Source: CALELF01 sp045617925 (lineage in GTDB: Bacteria > Synergistota > Synergistia > Synergistales > Synergistaceae). From it: a stretch of 12,404 nucleotides of DNA. A model generated the notes under the pieces. The model saw nothing but the letters and a program-made list of their open reading frames with translations, did no database searches and had not been told where the DNA came from. The position numbers were made by a program, and so were the translations under genes. This document shows, piece after piece, positions 5,693 to 12,404 of this stretch. Every line of letters begins with the position of its first letter. The first letter of the stretch is position 1. The stretch lies in contig JAZLJR010000013.1 of NCBI GenBank assembly GCA_045617925.1, forward strand, positions 1 through 12,404, in the 5' to 3' direction.

Positions 5693-6859
5693 TTATTGCA
5701 TTTCCTCTAAAAATTCTTTGAGACGCTTCATGCACTCAACAACGGTGTCCATGGAAGAAGCGTATGAGAAACGCACATAACCTGGAGCATCAAATGCAGT
5801 TCCGGGCACAGCTGCAACATACTTTTTCTCCAAGAGTTGCGTAGCAAAAATCATATCATCGCTGACTGGGCAATTTCTAATATCCACCAAAACATAGAAG
5901 GCACCCTCTGGCTCACGAACCTGAATGTAGGGCATTTCCGCAAGCAAATTAAGGATTTTTGTGCGGCGCTTTGAAAATTCTGAAAGCATATATGCAACAT
6001 CATCATCACCGTTCTCTATGGCACCAAGTGCTGCCCACTGAGCAATACTACTCGCATTCGACGTGATGTGAGAAGCAAATTTATTTATCATTTTTATCGC
6101 ATCTTCCGGACCAACTGCATAACCAATACGCCAGCCCGTCATGGCATAACTCTTACTCGCTCCGTTAATCATTATCACCTGGTCATATAAATCTGGAGCA
6201 ACCTGCAAAAGCGTTAAGAAATTGTGTGGCTCATAGACCAATCTTTCATAGATATCATCACTGATAACCCAAAGATCGTGCTCACGGACAATTTCTGCAA
6301 TCATAAGAAGCGTATCACGTGGATAAACCGCTCCTGTTGGATTTTGTGGTGAGTTAATGAGAATACCCTTTGTGTTTGGAGTAATAACAGCTTCTATTGC
6401 CTCTTTTGTCGGCAAAAAATTTGTTGCAAGTGTATCAACTAAGACAGGCTTACCACCAAAAGACTTGATAATTTCCTTGTAACTAACCCAAGCGGGGGCA
6501 AAGACTATCACTTCATCACCAGGATTTACAAGTGCACCAAATGATTCATAAAGAGCAGCCTTTGCTCCAGTTGATACAAAAACTTGAGCTGAAGTGTAAG
6601 AAAGACCAAACCTCTTATCGTAATATGCAGAAACTGCATCACGCAATTCCTTTATACCATTATTCAAGGTGTAATGGCTTTCTCCACGCTTTATCGCCTC
6701 AATTCCAGCTTTGTTTGCACAATCTGGAGAAGTGAAATCTGGCTCCCCCACTGACATTGAAAGCACAGGAAGCCCTTGAGCCTTTAATGCCTTAGCTTTT
6801 GCTCCAACTGCTATTGTTGCAGATGGATTGATATTCAAAATTCTATCTGAAAATTTCAT
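5693..6859 (-). CDS. aspB: aspartate aminotransferase, class I gamma (AspB-like), PLP-dependent
   Basis: It interconverts aspartate and 2-oxoglutarate with oxaloacetate and glutamate, using pyridoxal phosphate, in the cytosol. The 388-residue protein matches the Bacillus AspB type along its whole length. Seen in it are VGEPDF (37-42), YTLNNGIKELR (63-73), STGAKAALY (96-104), PAW (122-124), NSPQNPTG (169-176), DDIYERL (201-207), the PLP-binding lysine Lys236 in NGASKSYAMTGWRIGY, and Arg363 in VRFSYA for substrate carboxylate binding. The start at 6859 is chosen because a perfect AGGAGGT lies six bases upstream. A GTG-like or ATG extension to 6937 would overlap the promoter. Substrate preference among Asp, aromatic or Ala-type acceptors cannot be fixed from sequence alone, but the adjacent asparaginase favours aspartate. 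Confidence 0.93.
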   Translation of the reverse strand: MKFSDRILNINPSATIAVGAKAKALKAQGLPVLSMSVGEPDFTSPDCANKAGIEAIKRGESHYTLNNGIKELRDAVSAYYDKRFGLSYTSAQVFVSTGAKAALYESFGALVNPGDEVIVFAPAWVSYKEIIKSFGGKPVLVDTLATNFLPTKEAIEAVITPNTKGILINSPQNPTGAVYPRDTLLMIAEIVREHDLWVISDDIYERLVYEPHNFLTLLQVAPDLYDQVIMINGASKSYAMTGWRIGYAVGPEDAIKMINKFASHITSNASSIAQWAALGAIENGDDDVAYMLSEFSKRRTKILNLLAEMPYIQVREPEGAFYVLVDIRNCPVSDDMIFATQLLEKKYVAAVPGTAFDAPGYVRFSYASSMDTVVECMKRLKEFLEEMQ

Positions 6860-6925
6860 CCACATACCTCCTATGAAATTCTCTTTTTTTCGAAGTGAAG
6901 TAATGTTTTCAAGTGACGAGTAAGG

Positions 6926-6954
6926 ATTATAGTGCAAAACTTAAAAAAAATAAA
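6926..6954 (-). promoter_or_regulatory. candidate promoter of the aspB-like gene
   Basis: A perfect -10 TATAAT (6926-6931) on the minus strand lies 17 bp from a weak -35 (TTTATT, 6949-6954) in a T-rich tract. It predicts a start near 6919 and a leader of about 60 bases. No hairpin terminator is visible between the permease stop (7028) and this site, so readthrough from the permease gene is also possible. Confidence 0.5.
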
Positions 6955-7027
6955 GACCTAATCATAAAAACTAGAGACGAACATAAATCGCACTAGGATA
7001 AATCAAGCATTTTATAATGGAGAGAAT

Positions 7028-8338
7028 TTATATCAGCGACAAGCCCACACTCATTGCAAATAAAATTGCCACAATCCAAAGCGGGATGCTGATTGCCTTA
7101 ACACGTCCCGTAAATACCTTCAGCAAAACATAAGAGAATATACCAAACATAATTCCGTTAGGAATGTTTGAAGTGCAAACCATTATGATGATGGTTAAAA
7201 ATGCCGGAATTCCCTCTGTCAAATCTTCGGAAAAATCTATGTCCTTTATAGGAGTAATCATAAGAACGCCTACAATGATGAGTGCTGAAGCAGTAGCTGC
7301 CGAAGGAATTGTAGCAAAGACTGGTGCAAGAAATAACGATAAGAGAAACATTCCTGCTGTGACAAGGGAAGTCAGCCCAGTTCTTCCACCTGCCATAATA
7401 CCAGCAGAGGATTCAACAAAGGTTGTTACCGTGGAACAGCCTAAGATAGAACCAACTGTTGTTCCCACCGCATCACTAAACAATGCCTGCCCACAGTTTG
7501 GTATGGTACCATCTTCACGTATAAATCCAGAAGACTCTGCACAACCGATTAGTGTGCCCACAGTATTGAACATATCGTCAAAAAGGAATGTAAATACAAT
7601 AATAGCAAAGTTCAATATTGACGTTGTTGATGCAAAAATTTCATCAAACGCAAAATCAAAAAAATATGGCTTTGCTGGTAGCAAAATATTGTTAGAAAAA
7701 TGGGTAACTCCTAGTGGAATTCCAATTATTGTTGCCACCAACATTCCAATCAAAAGTGCTCCCTTCACATTTCTCCTCAATAGAATTCCACTGACTAGCA
7801 CGCCAATCAAAGCAACAAGAGGAGCGCCCGTTAGCCAATCTTTTGCAAGAGCCACATAATTGACTTCGTCCGAAACAACAATTCCTGCACTTTTAAGTCC
7901 AATAAAAGCAACAAACATACCAATTCCTACGCCGATTGCTTTTTTAAGAGTATTTGGAATACTATCTACAATAGCTTCGCGAATTTTCAGAACAGAAAGA
8001 ATAAGAAAAATAATTCCTTCCACAAAAACGGCAGTAAGAGCAAAACGCCAAGAATACCCCATTCCCTGACAAACTGTATAGGTAAAGAATGCTCCGAGCC
8101 CAACACCTGGTCCAAGGGCAAAAGGAAGTTTTGCATAGAGTCCCATTACAATACAGGCAATCGCCGAAGAAATAGCGACAGCCGAAAAAACACGCCCCCA
8201 TTCCATACCAGCCTCAGCAAGAAGTGAAGGATTAAGTGATAAAATATATGCCATCGTCACGAAAGTTGTAATTCCGGCAATAATCTCCGTTTTTGCTGTA
8301 GTACCATTTTCTTTCAGCTTAAATAACTTTTCTAACAT
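7028..8338 (-). CDS. NCS2/AzgA-family purine (adenine/guanine/hypoxanthine-type) permease
   Basis: This inner-membrane, proton-coupled nucleobase importer has 436 residues, the usual family length, and consists almost wholly of hydrophobic segments. Recognisable motifs are GITTFVTMAYI (22-32), FALGPGVGLGAFF (73-85), FLFDDMFNTVGTL (251-263) and CSTVTTFVESSAGIMAGGRTG (301-321). The acidic residues Asp254/Asp255 and Glu309 fall at the places used for substrate binding in this family. One difference is seen: the segment usually reading PGMGLNAFF has glycine at position 82 instead of asparagine. The start is set by AGAGGAG eight bases before the ATG. It lies 86 bp after the cysteine hydrolase gene on the same strand. 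I found no purine riboswitch; the gap is too short for one. Similarity to AdeP/PbuG-type carriers is clear, but the exact base transported is not. Confidence 0.9.
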   Translation of the reverse strand: MLEKLFKLKENGTTAKTEIIAGITTFVTMAYILSLNPSLLAEAGMEWGRVFSAVAISSAIACIVMGLYAKLPFALGPGVGLGAFFTYTVCQGMGYSWRFALTAVFVEGIIFLILSVLKIREAIVDSIPNTLKKAIGVGIGMFVAFIGLKSAGIVVSDEVNYVALAKDWLTGAPLVALIGVLVSGILLRRNVKGALLIGMLVATIIGIPLGVTHFSNNILLPAKPYFFDFAFDEIFASTTSILNFAIIVFTFLFDDMFNTVGTLIGCAESSGFIREDGTIPNCGQALFSDAVGTTVGSILGCSTVTTFVESSAGIMAGGRTGLTSLVTAGMFLLSLFLAPVFATIPSAATASALIIVGVLMITPIKDIDFSEDLTEGIPAFLTIIIMVCTSNIPNGIMFGIFSYVLLKVFTGRVKAISIPLWIVAILFAMSVGLSLI

Positions 8339-8374
8339 AATATAATCTCCTCTTTTTTTGAAAGTTTATCAAAA

Positions 8375-8403
8375 ATTATGTCTTTTACATATTAGATAGT
8401 CTA
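8375..8403 (-). promoter_or_regulatory. possible promoter of the purine permease gene
   Basis: On the minus strand TAGACT (8398-8403), a 17-bp spacer and CATAAT (8375-8380) resemble a sigma-A promoter. It would give a leader of about 30 bases. Directly upstream is a 12-bp perfect palindrome, ACTTTGCAAAGT (8411-8422), which could be an operator. There is no terminator after the preceding gene, so the two genes may also be cotranscribed. Confidence 0.4.
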
Positions 8404-8424
8404 TGTCTTGACTTTGCAAAGTGC

Positions 8425-8940
8425 TTAACATCGCTTTATGTGGCAAATTTCCATTGCCTGCAACGCCCTTTCGTGGCTTTCTGGACTAACTCCAGCACAG
8501 CAGGCTTCCTTTACAAAAATTGGGGTGTTTGGCATAAAGGCTTTTGCTATCAATGCCTGTGTCATGACGCAAATATCTGTGCAAAGCCCAAGTAACTCAA
8601 TGCTCTCAATTTTTTCTTTTTTGTCCAGCTCTTGCAATTTTTTACCAAGCTCCGCGCTACCAAAGCCATCCTTTTCAAGAGGAGGTTCATTTGCATAAGC
8701 TAAAAGCTCTGGCAAAATTTGCCAGCCTTCCGTTCCCTTAATACAATGTGGAACTGGTAAATTTTTGCCCTCTTCTGTTTCAAGGTAATTTGCACCGTGT
8801 GTGTCCTGTGTGAAAATCTTATAGCCATCAAAATTTTTCACACGCTCCAATACACGCGGAACAATCGCGACTGCTTCCTTTGTGCCAAGTGCACCATCGA
8901 CAAAATCATGTTGCATGTCAACAACGATTAAAACCTTCAT
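8425..8940 (-). CDS. cysteine hydrolase, nicotinamidase/isochorismatase family
   Basis: The 171-residue protein has the Asp-Lys-Cys triad of this family: Asp8 in VVDMQHDF, Lys90 in EKDGFGS and Cys124 in GLCTDICV. Asp46 and His48 (QDTH) fit part of the nicotinamidase metal site, but the next ligand position appears to be Glu54 rather than His, with His65 further on, so the metal set differs from classical PncA. If it is a nicotinamidase it converts nicotinamide to nicotinate for NAD salvage; another small amide could be the substrate. The start at 8940 is chosen over a GTG at 8949 because AGGTGA lies six bases before the ATG. It is transcribed divergently from pyrC and lies upstream of the purine permease, which suggests a salvage role. 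The family is firm, the substrate uncertain. Confidence 0.85.
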   Translation of the reverse strand: MKVLIVVDMQHDFVDGALGTKEAVAIVPRVLERVKNFDGYKIFTQDTHGANYLETEEGKNLPVPHCIKGTEGWQILPELLAYANEPPLEKDGFGSAELGKKLQELDKKEKIESIELLGLCTDICVMTQALIAKAFMPNTPIFVKEACCAGVSPESHERALQAMEICHIKRC

Positions 8941-8994
8941 CACTATCACCTCAACAAATGAGAAATATGTATCGTGAATCTGTTCCTATGTGAA

Positions 8995-9022
8995 ATTATA
9001 TTTGTTTTTACGCACATGTCAA
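8995..9022 (-). promoter_or_regulatory. consensus sigma-A promoter of the cysteine hydrolase gene
   Basis: Both hexamers are perfect on the minus strand: -35 TTGACA (9017-9022) and -10 TATAAT (8995-9000), with a 16-bp spacer. Transcription would start near 8988, about 48 bases before the ATG. Its -35 overlaps the -35 proposed for pyrC on the other strand. Confidence 0.8.
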
Positions 9023-9045
9023 ATTTTGTTTTTTTATGATAGAAT
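9016..9045 (+). promoter_or_regulatory. pyrC-proA-proC operon promoter
   Basis: An extended -10 (TGA followed by TAGAAT, 9037-9045) stands 18 bp from a -35-like ATGTCA (9016-9021). The start would be near 9052, leaving a leader of about 25 bases, too short for a PyrR-type attenuator. A 9-bp inverted repeat, CAAATTTTG (9020-9028) and CAAAATTTG (9050-9058), flanks the -10 box and could be an operator. Confidence 0.6.
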
Positions 9046-9076
9046 ACAGCAAAATTTGTGTTAGGTGGTAAATCTT

Positions 9077-10186
9077 ATGGAGCAAATTTTGAATGAAAAT
9101 AATAAAATATTAAGATGTCCTACATTTGTTGATGTCCATGTTCATCTTCGTGAACCAGGCTTTTGCTACAAGGAAACAATAGCAACAGGAACAGCCGCAG
9201 CAAAAGCAGGGGGCTACGGAATGGTTTTTGCCATGCCAAACCTTGACCCCGTGCCGGATTCATTGGCTAATTTGCAAGTTGAGTTGGACATAATAAAACG
9301 CGACGCTGTAATCCCCGTCCTACCGTATGGAGCAATTACAGTCGGGCAAAAGGGAGAAAAAATTGCTGACCTTGAAGGCATGGCTCCATTCGTTTGTGCA
9401 TTCAGTGACGATGGTCACGGTGTGCAGGATGACAACATTATGAAAGAAGCAATGACAAGAGCAAAAGCTCTCAACCGTGTTATCGTTGCACATTGCGAGG
9501 TAAATTCACTTCTTAACGGTGGCTATATCCACGACGGAGAATATGCAAAGCGTCACAATCATCGTGGAATTTGCTCGGAAAGCGAATGGAAGCAGGTTGA
9601 ACGTGACATCGCTCTTGTGGAAGAAACTGGATGCTCCTATCACATTTGTCATGTTTCAACAAAAGAAACTGTTGAACTTGTCCGCCAAGCAAAAAAACGT
9701 GGACTTGATGTAACGTGCGAAACAGCACCACATTATCTTTTACTAACAGAGGATGATTTACAAGAAGACGGACGCTTCAAAATGAACCCTCCTGTCCGCA
9801 CAAGGGAAGACAGACAAGCTCTTATTGAAGGTATAATTGACGGAACAATCGACATGATAGCAACAGACCACGCACCACACACAGCAGAAGAAAAATCGCG
9901 CGGGCTTGAAAAAAGCCCCATGGGAATTGTTGGGCTTGAAACCGCCTTTCCCTTGCTCTATACGTATTTAGTTCGTCGTGGTGTGATAACCTTGAATAAA
10001 TTATTTTGGCTCATGGCTTGGTCACCACGCAAAAGATTCAGCTTACCACAATGTGACGAGTCAAAGGATTTTTGGCTTTGGGATATTTCAACACCATACA
10101 AGATTAACCCCGAAAACTTCAAATCAAAAGGGCGCTCCACTCCGTTTGAAGGTTGGGAAGTGTATGGGAAAATAAAGGAGAAGTAG
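9077..10186 (+). CDS. pyrC: dihydroorotase, class I, short form
   Basis: It closes carbamoyl-aspartate to dihydroorotate, the third step of pyrimidine synthesis, in the cytosol. The start at 9077 (369 residues) follows AGGTGG by eight bases; a GTG at 9065 lies within that site and is rejected. The metal-binding set is present: His21 and His23 in DVHVHLREPG, Asp111/Asp112 in AFSDDG (the bridging carboxylate of class I enzymes), His139 in AHCE, His192 in CHVS and Asp264 in TDHAPH. NPPVR (237-241) helps bind substrate. The protein begins almost at the barrel, so most of the N-terminal beta-sandwich found in about 425-residue PyrC proteins is missing. Compact forms of this kind are known in Clostridia-type bacteria, so this is probably normal. 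It is the first gene of an operon; proA starts one base after its stop. Confidence 0.94.
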   Translation: MEQILNENNKILRCPTFVDVHVHLREPGFCYKETIATGTAAAKAGGYGMVFAMPNLDPVPDSLANLQVELDIIKRDAVIPVLPYGAITVGQKGEKIADLEGMAPFVCAFSDDGHGVQDDNIMKEAMTRAKALNRVIVAHCEVNSLLNGGYIHDGEYAKRHNHRGICSESEWKQVERDIALVEETGCSYHICHVSTKETVELVRQAKKRGLDVTCETAPHYLLLTEDDLQEDGRFKMNPPVRTREDRQALIEGIIDGTIDMIATDHAPHTAEEKSRGLEKSPMGIVGLETAFPLLYTYLVRRGVITLNKLFWLMAWSPRKRFSLPQCDESKDFWLWDISTPYKINPENFKSKGRSTPFEGWEVYGKIKEK

Positions 10187-10187
10187 C

Positions 10188-11450
10188 ATGTTAAATTTAG
10201 AACAGTTGGGGCAAAATGCCGTTAAGGCAAAAATAAAACTAGCTACCCTTACAACGGAACAAAAGAATAATGCTCTTTGTCACATTGCCGATTCTCTAGA
10301 AAAAAATTCTGCTACTATTATTGAAGCAAACAAGATAGATTGCCAAAATGGAAAAGAAAAAGGAATGTCTGCCGCATTTTTAGATAGACTTTCCTTGAAT
10401 GAAGACCGCATTCATTCCTTTGCGGATGGCATGAGAGCAGTTGCCACCTTGCCAGATCCTGTGGGCAGAATCTTGGAAGAAATAACCCGCCCTAATGGGC
10501 TATTTTTGCAAAAGATAGCTGTTCCGATTGGGGTTATTGGAATAATCTTTGAAGCAAGGCCAAACGTTACGGCAGATGCCTTTGCTCTTTGTTTCAAGAG
10601 CGGAAACGCCGTTATTCTTCGTGGGGGAAGTGACGCAATAAATTCAAACACGGCAATTTGCAATGTTATGCGTAATGCCCTAGCCGAATTGGCTCTTCCT
10701 GCTGATGCCGTTCAGCTCGTTGAGGACACTTCACACGAAAGCGCCAAGGAGCTTATGAGGCTCAAAAAATATGTAGACCTCATAATTCCACGCGGTGGCA
10801 AACGCCTTATTCAAAGCGTGGTTGAAAACGCAACTGTCCCTGTGATAGAAACTGGGGCTGGCACGTGCCATATTTATGTAGATAAAGACGCAAATCTTGA
10901 CATGGCAACAGAAATTGTTTTTTGGGCAAAGACGAGCCGTCCTTCCGTTTGCAATGCTGCTGAGTGTTTGCTGGTTCATCAGGACATTGCACCAACAGCT
11001 CTACCAAAATTTGCAACTAAATTACAAGAAAAAAATGTTGAATTACGTTGTGACGAGGCATCATATAAAATTTTGTCGGCACAAAATTTACAAGTTAATT
11101 TAACACACGCAACAAATAATGACTGGGGCATGGAATACAACGATTACATTCTAGCTGTCAAGGTAGTCCACACAATGGACGAAGCAATAAACCACATCAG
11201 AAATTTCGGCACCGGTCATAGCGAATGTATTGTGACGGACAACAAAGAAACGGCTGAAGAATTTTTAACACAAGTGGACGCTGCTGCTGTTTATCACAAT
11301 GCCTCAACTCGTTTCACCGACGGCGGTGAATTTGGAATGGGAGCTGAAATTGGCATTTCAACACAAAAATTACATGCTCGTGGTCCTCTTGGACTTCGTG
11401 AATTAACGAGTATGAAATATAAAGTTTATGGAAAGGGACAATTAAGATGA
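10188..11450 (+). CDS. proA: gamma-glutamyl phosphate reductase
   Basis: It reduces gamma-glutamyl phosphate with NADPH to glutamate semialdehyde, the second step of proline synthesis, in the cytosol. The 420-residue protein is full length for the family. Visible are VPIGVIGIIFEARPNVTADA (112-131) and GNAVILRGGSDA (139-150) of the NADPH domain, PRGGKRLI (201-208), TGAGTCHIY (222-230), and the catalytic Cys255 in TSRPSVCNAAEC. AAAGGAG lies seven bases before the ATG. The start is one base after the pyrC stop, and the stop overlaps the proC start (ATGA), so all three genes should be translated from one message. proB, which makes its substrate and usually sits beside proA, is not in this window. 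Confidence 0.97.
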   Translation: MLNLEQLGQNAVKAKIKLATLTTEQKNNALCHIADSLEKNSATIIEANKIDCQNGKEKGMSAAFLDRLSLNEDRIHSFADGMRAVATLPDPVGRILEEITRPNGLFLQKIAVPIGVIGIIFEARPNVTADAFALCFKSGNAVILRGGSDAINSNTAICNVMRNALAELALPADAVQLVEDTSHESAKELMRLKKYVDLIIPRGGKRLIQSVVENATVPVIETGAGTCHIYVDKDANLDMATEIVFWAKTSRPSVCNAAECLLVHQDIAPTALPKFATKLQEKNVELRCDEASYKILSAQNLQVNLTHATNNDWGMEYNDYILAVKVVHTMDEAINHIRNFGTGHSECIVTDNKETAEEFLTQVDAAAVYHNASTRFTDGGEFGMGAEIGISTQKLHARGPLGLRELTSMKYKVYGKGQLR

Positions 11451-12253
11451 TTTATGGTTTTATTGGTCTTGGCAATATGGCAGGTGCCATTGTTCAAGGC
11501 ATGACAAAAAGCGAGCATTTCAAAAAAGCAACACTCGTTGGCTTTGATGCAGACACTGCAAAAATGCAAACGCTCGCTGAACAAACGGGGCTAAAGCCAT
11601 TAACTTCGCCAGTCGAGGTTGCACAAGCAGCAGACGTTGTTGTCCTTGCAGTCAAGCCACAAATTTTGTCAAATGTCTTGGATGAGGAGCTGAAGGCTAT
11701 ATTTCAAGGTGGCGAAAAGCTAGTTGTATCTATCGCTGCCGGCAAAAAATTCACATGGTATGAAGAAATTCTTGGCAAAAATGTTGCGCTCGTGCGTGTT
11801 ATGCCAAATTTGGCTGCAAAGGTTGGCGCTGCCTGCACTGCCCTTTGCAAAAATGAAAAGGCTAGCAAGCTACAACTTGAAATTGCGCAAGAGATTTTTG
11901 CAAGCATCGGAACAACTCACATAATAGAAGAAAAACTTTTCGCTGCTTTTACTGCCCTCAGTGGTTCATCCGGAGCCATTACCTTGATGTATATAAATGC
12001 AATGGCAACAATAGGAGTCAATGCAGGTTTTACCAAAGAGACTGCCTTGTTGATAGCAAATGAAGCGGTTATGGGGTCAAGCAAACTTTTGTCAGAAACT
12101 GGCAACCGCCTAATGGAGCTACAAGATGCCATCTGTTCCCCCGCTGGCACAACCATTGCAGGAGTAATGGCTGCAAAAAAATTAGGACTTGAATCAATAA
12201 TTCTGCAATCTATACAAGCAATTATTGACAAAGATATTGCAATGGCAAAATAG
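11447..12253 (+). CDS. proC: pyrroline-5-carboxylate reductase
   Basis: It reduces 1-pyrroline-5-carboxylate to proline with NAD(P)H, the last step of proline synthesis. It has 268 residues, the normal length. The nucleotide-binding loop GFIGLGNMAGAI (4-15), VVVLAVKPQ (64-72), VVSIAAG (93-99), RVMPN (117-121) and SPAGTTIAG (231-239) are in the expected order. Two active-site motifs deviate: the usual SGSGPAY reads SGSSGAI (172-178), and the usual MPNTP reads MPNLA (119-123). The reading frame is intact, so I treat these as divergence rather than decay. Its ATG overlaps the proA stop by the ATGA arrangement, with AAAGGGA about nine bases upstream, which implies translational coupling. It is the last gene before a strong terminator. 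Confidence 0.94.
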   Translation: MIYGFIGLGNMAGAIVQGMTKSEHFKKATLVGFDADTAKMQTLAEQTGLKPLTSPVEVAQAADVVVLAVKPQILSNVLDEELKAIFQGGEKLVVSIAAGKKFTWYEEILGKNVALVRVMPNLAAKVGAACTALCKNEKASKLQLEIAQEIFASIGTTHIIEEKLFAAFTALSGSSGAITLMYINAMATIGVNAGFTKETALLIANEAVMGSSKLLSETGNRLMELQDAICSPAGTTIAGVMAAKKLGLESIILQSIQAIIDKDIAMAK

Positions 12254-12280
12254 TTACTTTGTCCAATTAACATAGCTTTC

Positions 12281-12324
12281 AAAAAACCAAGAGTTTAGTC
12301 CGTTAAACTCTTGGTTTTTATTTT
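12281..12324 (+). terminator. Rho-independent terminator of the pyrC-proA-proC operon
   Basis: The stem CCAAGAGTTTA/TAAACTCTTGG (12287-12297 and 12304-12314) has a 6-base loop and is followed by TTTTTATTTT. Six A before the stem extend the pairing and would also make it work on the minus strand. It lies about 30 bp after the proC stop. Confidence 0.94.
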
Positions 12325-12350
12325 GAGTATTTATGTCTTTGTGGTAAAAT
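12323..12350 (+). promoter_or_regulatory. candidate promoter of the downstream gene
   Basis: TTGAGT (12323-12328), a 16-bp spacer and TAAAAT (12345-12350) preceded by TGG form an extended -10 promoter candidate. It lies directly after the proC terminator and about 40 bp before the next start codon. Confidence 0.55.
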
Positions 12351-12390
12351 ACCAAGCAATTTGATTTTATCGATTGGAGTGACTGCCATT

Positions 12391-12404
12391 ATGTCAAACA
12401 AAAT
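12391..12404 (+). CDS. start of an unidentified gene (partial)
   Basis: An ATG at 12391 is preceded by GGAG (12376-12379, 11 bases away) and by a promoter candidate. Only the codons for Met-Ser-Asn-Lys fall within the window, so the product cannot be identified. Confidence 0.55.

Noticed and set aside
5628..5735. N-terminal extension of the asparaginase into the aminotransferase gene
   Set aside because: The internal ATG at 5627 has a good ribosome site and the family homology begins there; the extension overlaps another gene and contains the hairpin.
7164..7859. Plus-strand 231-codon open frame opposite the purine permease
   Set aside because: It is antisense to a clear permease gene, has no family motifs, and its Pro/Ser/Thr/Ile-rich composition is that expected from reading a membrane-protein gene backwards.
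8339..8424. Possible purine riboswitch before the permease
   Set aside because: The gap is only 86 bases and shows no purine-aptamer core or terminator/antiterminator pair.
1..12404. CRISPR arrays, tRNAs, insertion sequences or prophage genes
   Set aside because: By eye I found no regularly spaced repeats, cloverleaf sequences, transposase-like proteins or phage genes.

Overview
The window looks like a piece of a low-GC, anaerobe-type chromosome from a diderm member of the Firmicutes, most likely class Negativicutes. This is an inference. It rests on Firmicutes-like versions of the aminotransferase, dihydroorotase and purine permease, an adenosylcobalamin-type (class II) ribonucleotide reductase and Gram-positive-style Shine-Dalgarno sites, found together with an outer-membrane two-partner-secretion transporter that requires a second membrane. 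The 16S fragment is too short for me to assign a genus.

Layout. (1) Bases 1-137 hold the 5' end of a 16S rRNA gene on the minus strand, with an AT-rich upstream region carrying rRNA promoter candidates and one perfect DnaA box. (2) A minus-strand class II ribonucleotide reductase, nrdJ (606-2312), ends at a strong terminator. Its upstream region carries two NrdR boxes centred 31 bp apart and three DnaA-box-like nonamers. (3) A minus-strand block follows, listed here in the direction of transcription: a cysteine hydrolase of the nicotinamidase/isochorismatase family, an NCS2 purine permease, an AspB-type aminotransferase, a cytosolic asparaginase, and an orphan TpsB transporter that ends in a structured 3' region and a terminator. 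(4) On the plus strand, starting from a promoter region shared with the hydrolase, is a tightly packed pyrC-proA-proC operon closed by a strong terminator. The window then ends in the first codons of another plus-strand gene.

How the genes fit together. The aminotransferase and asparaginase form an aspartate/asparagine/glutamate exchange pair. The cysteine hydrolase and purine permease could both serve salvage of nucleobase-type compounds. PyrC makes dihydroorotate for pyrimidines, and NrdJ makes deoxynucleotides. ProA and ProC carry out the last two enzymatic steps of proline synthesis; proB is not in the window. The TpsB has no partner exoprotein beside it.

Nothing here is clearly a new system, and most genes are housekeeping. 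The parts that deserve a second look are regulatory or architectural: the interleaved NrdR/DnaA sites upstream of nrdJ, the missing C-terminal redox region of NrdJ, the charged tail after the TpsB barrel with its structured and unusually open 3' region, and the back-to-back hydrolase/pyrC promoters that share their -35 region.
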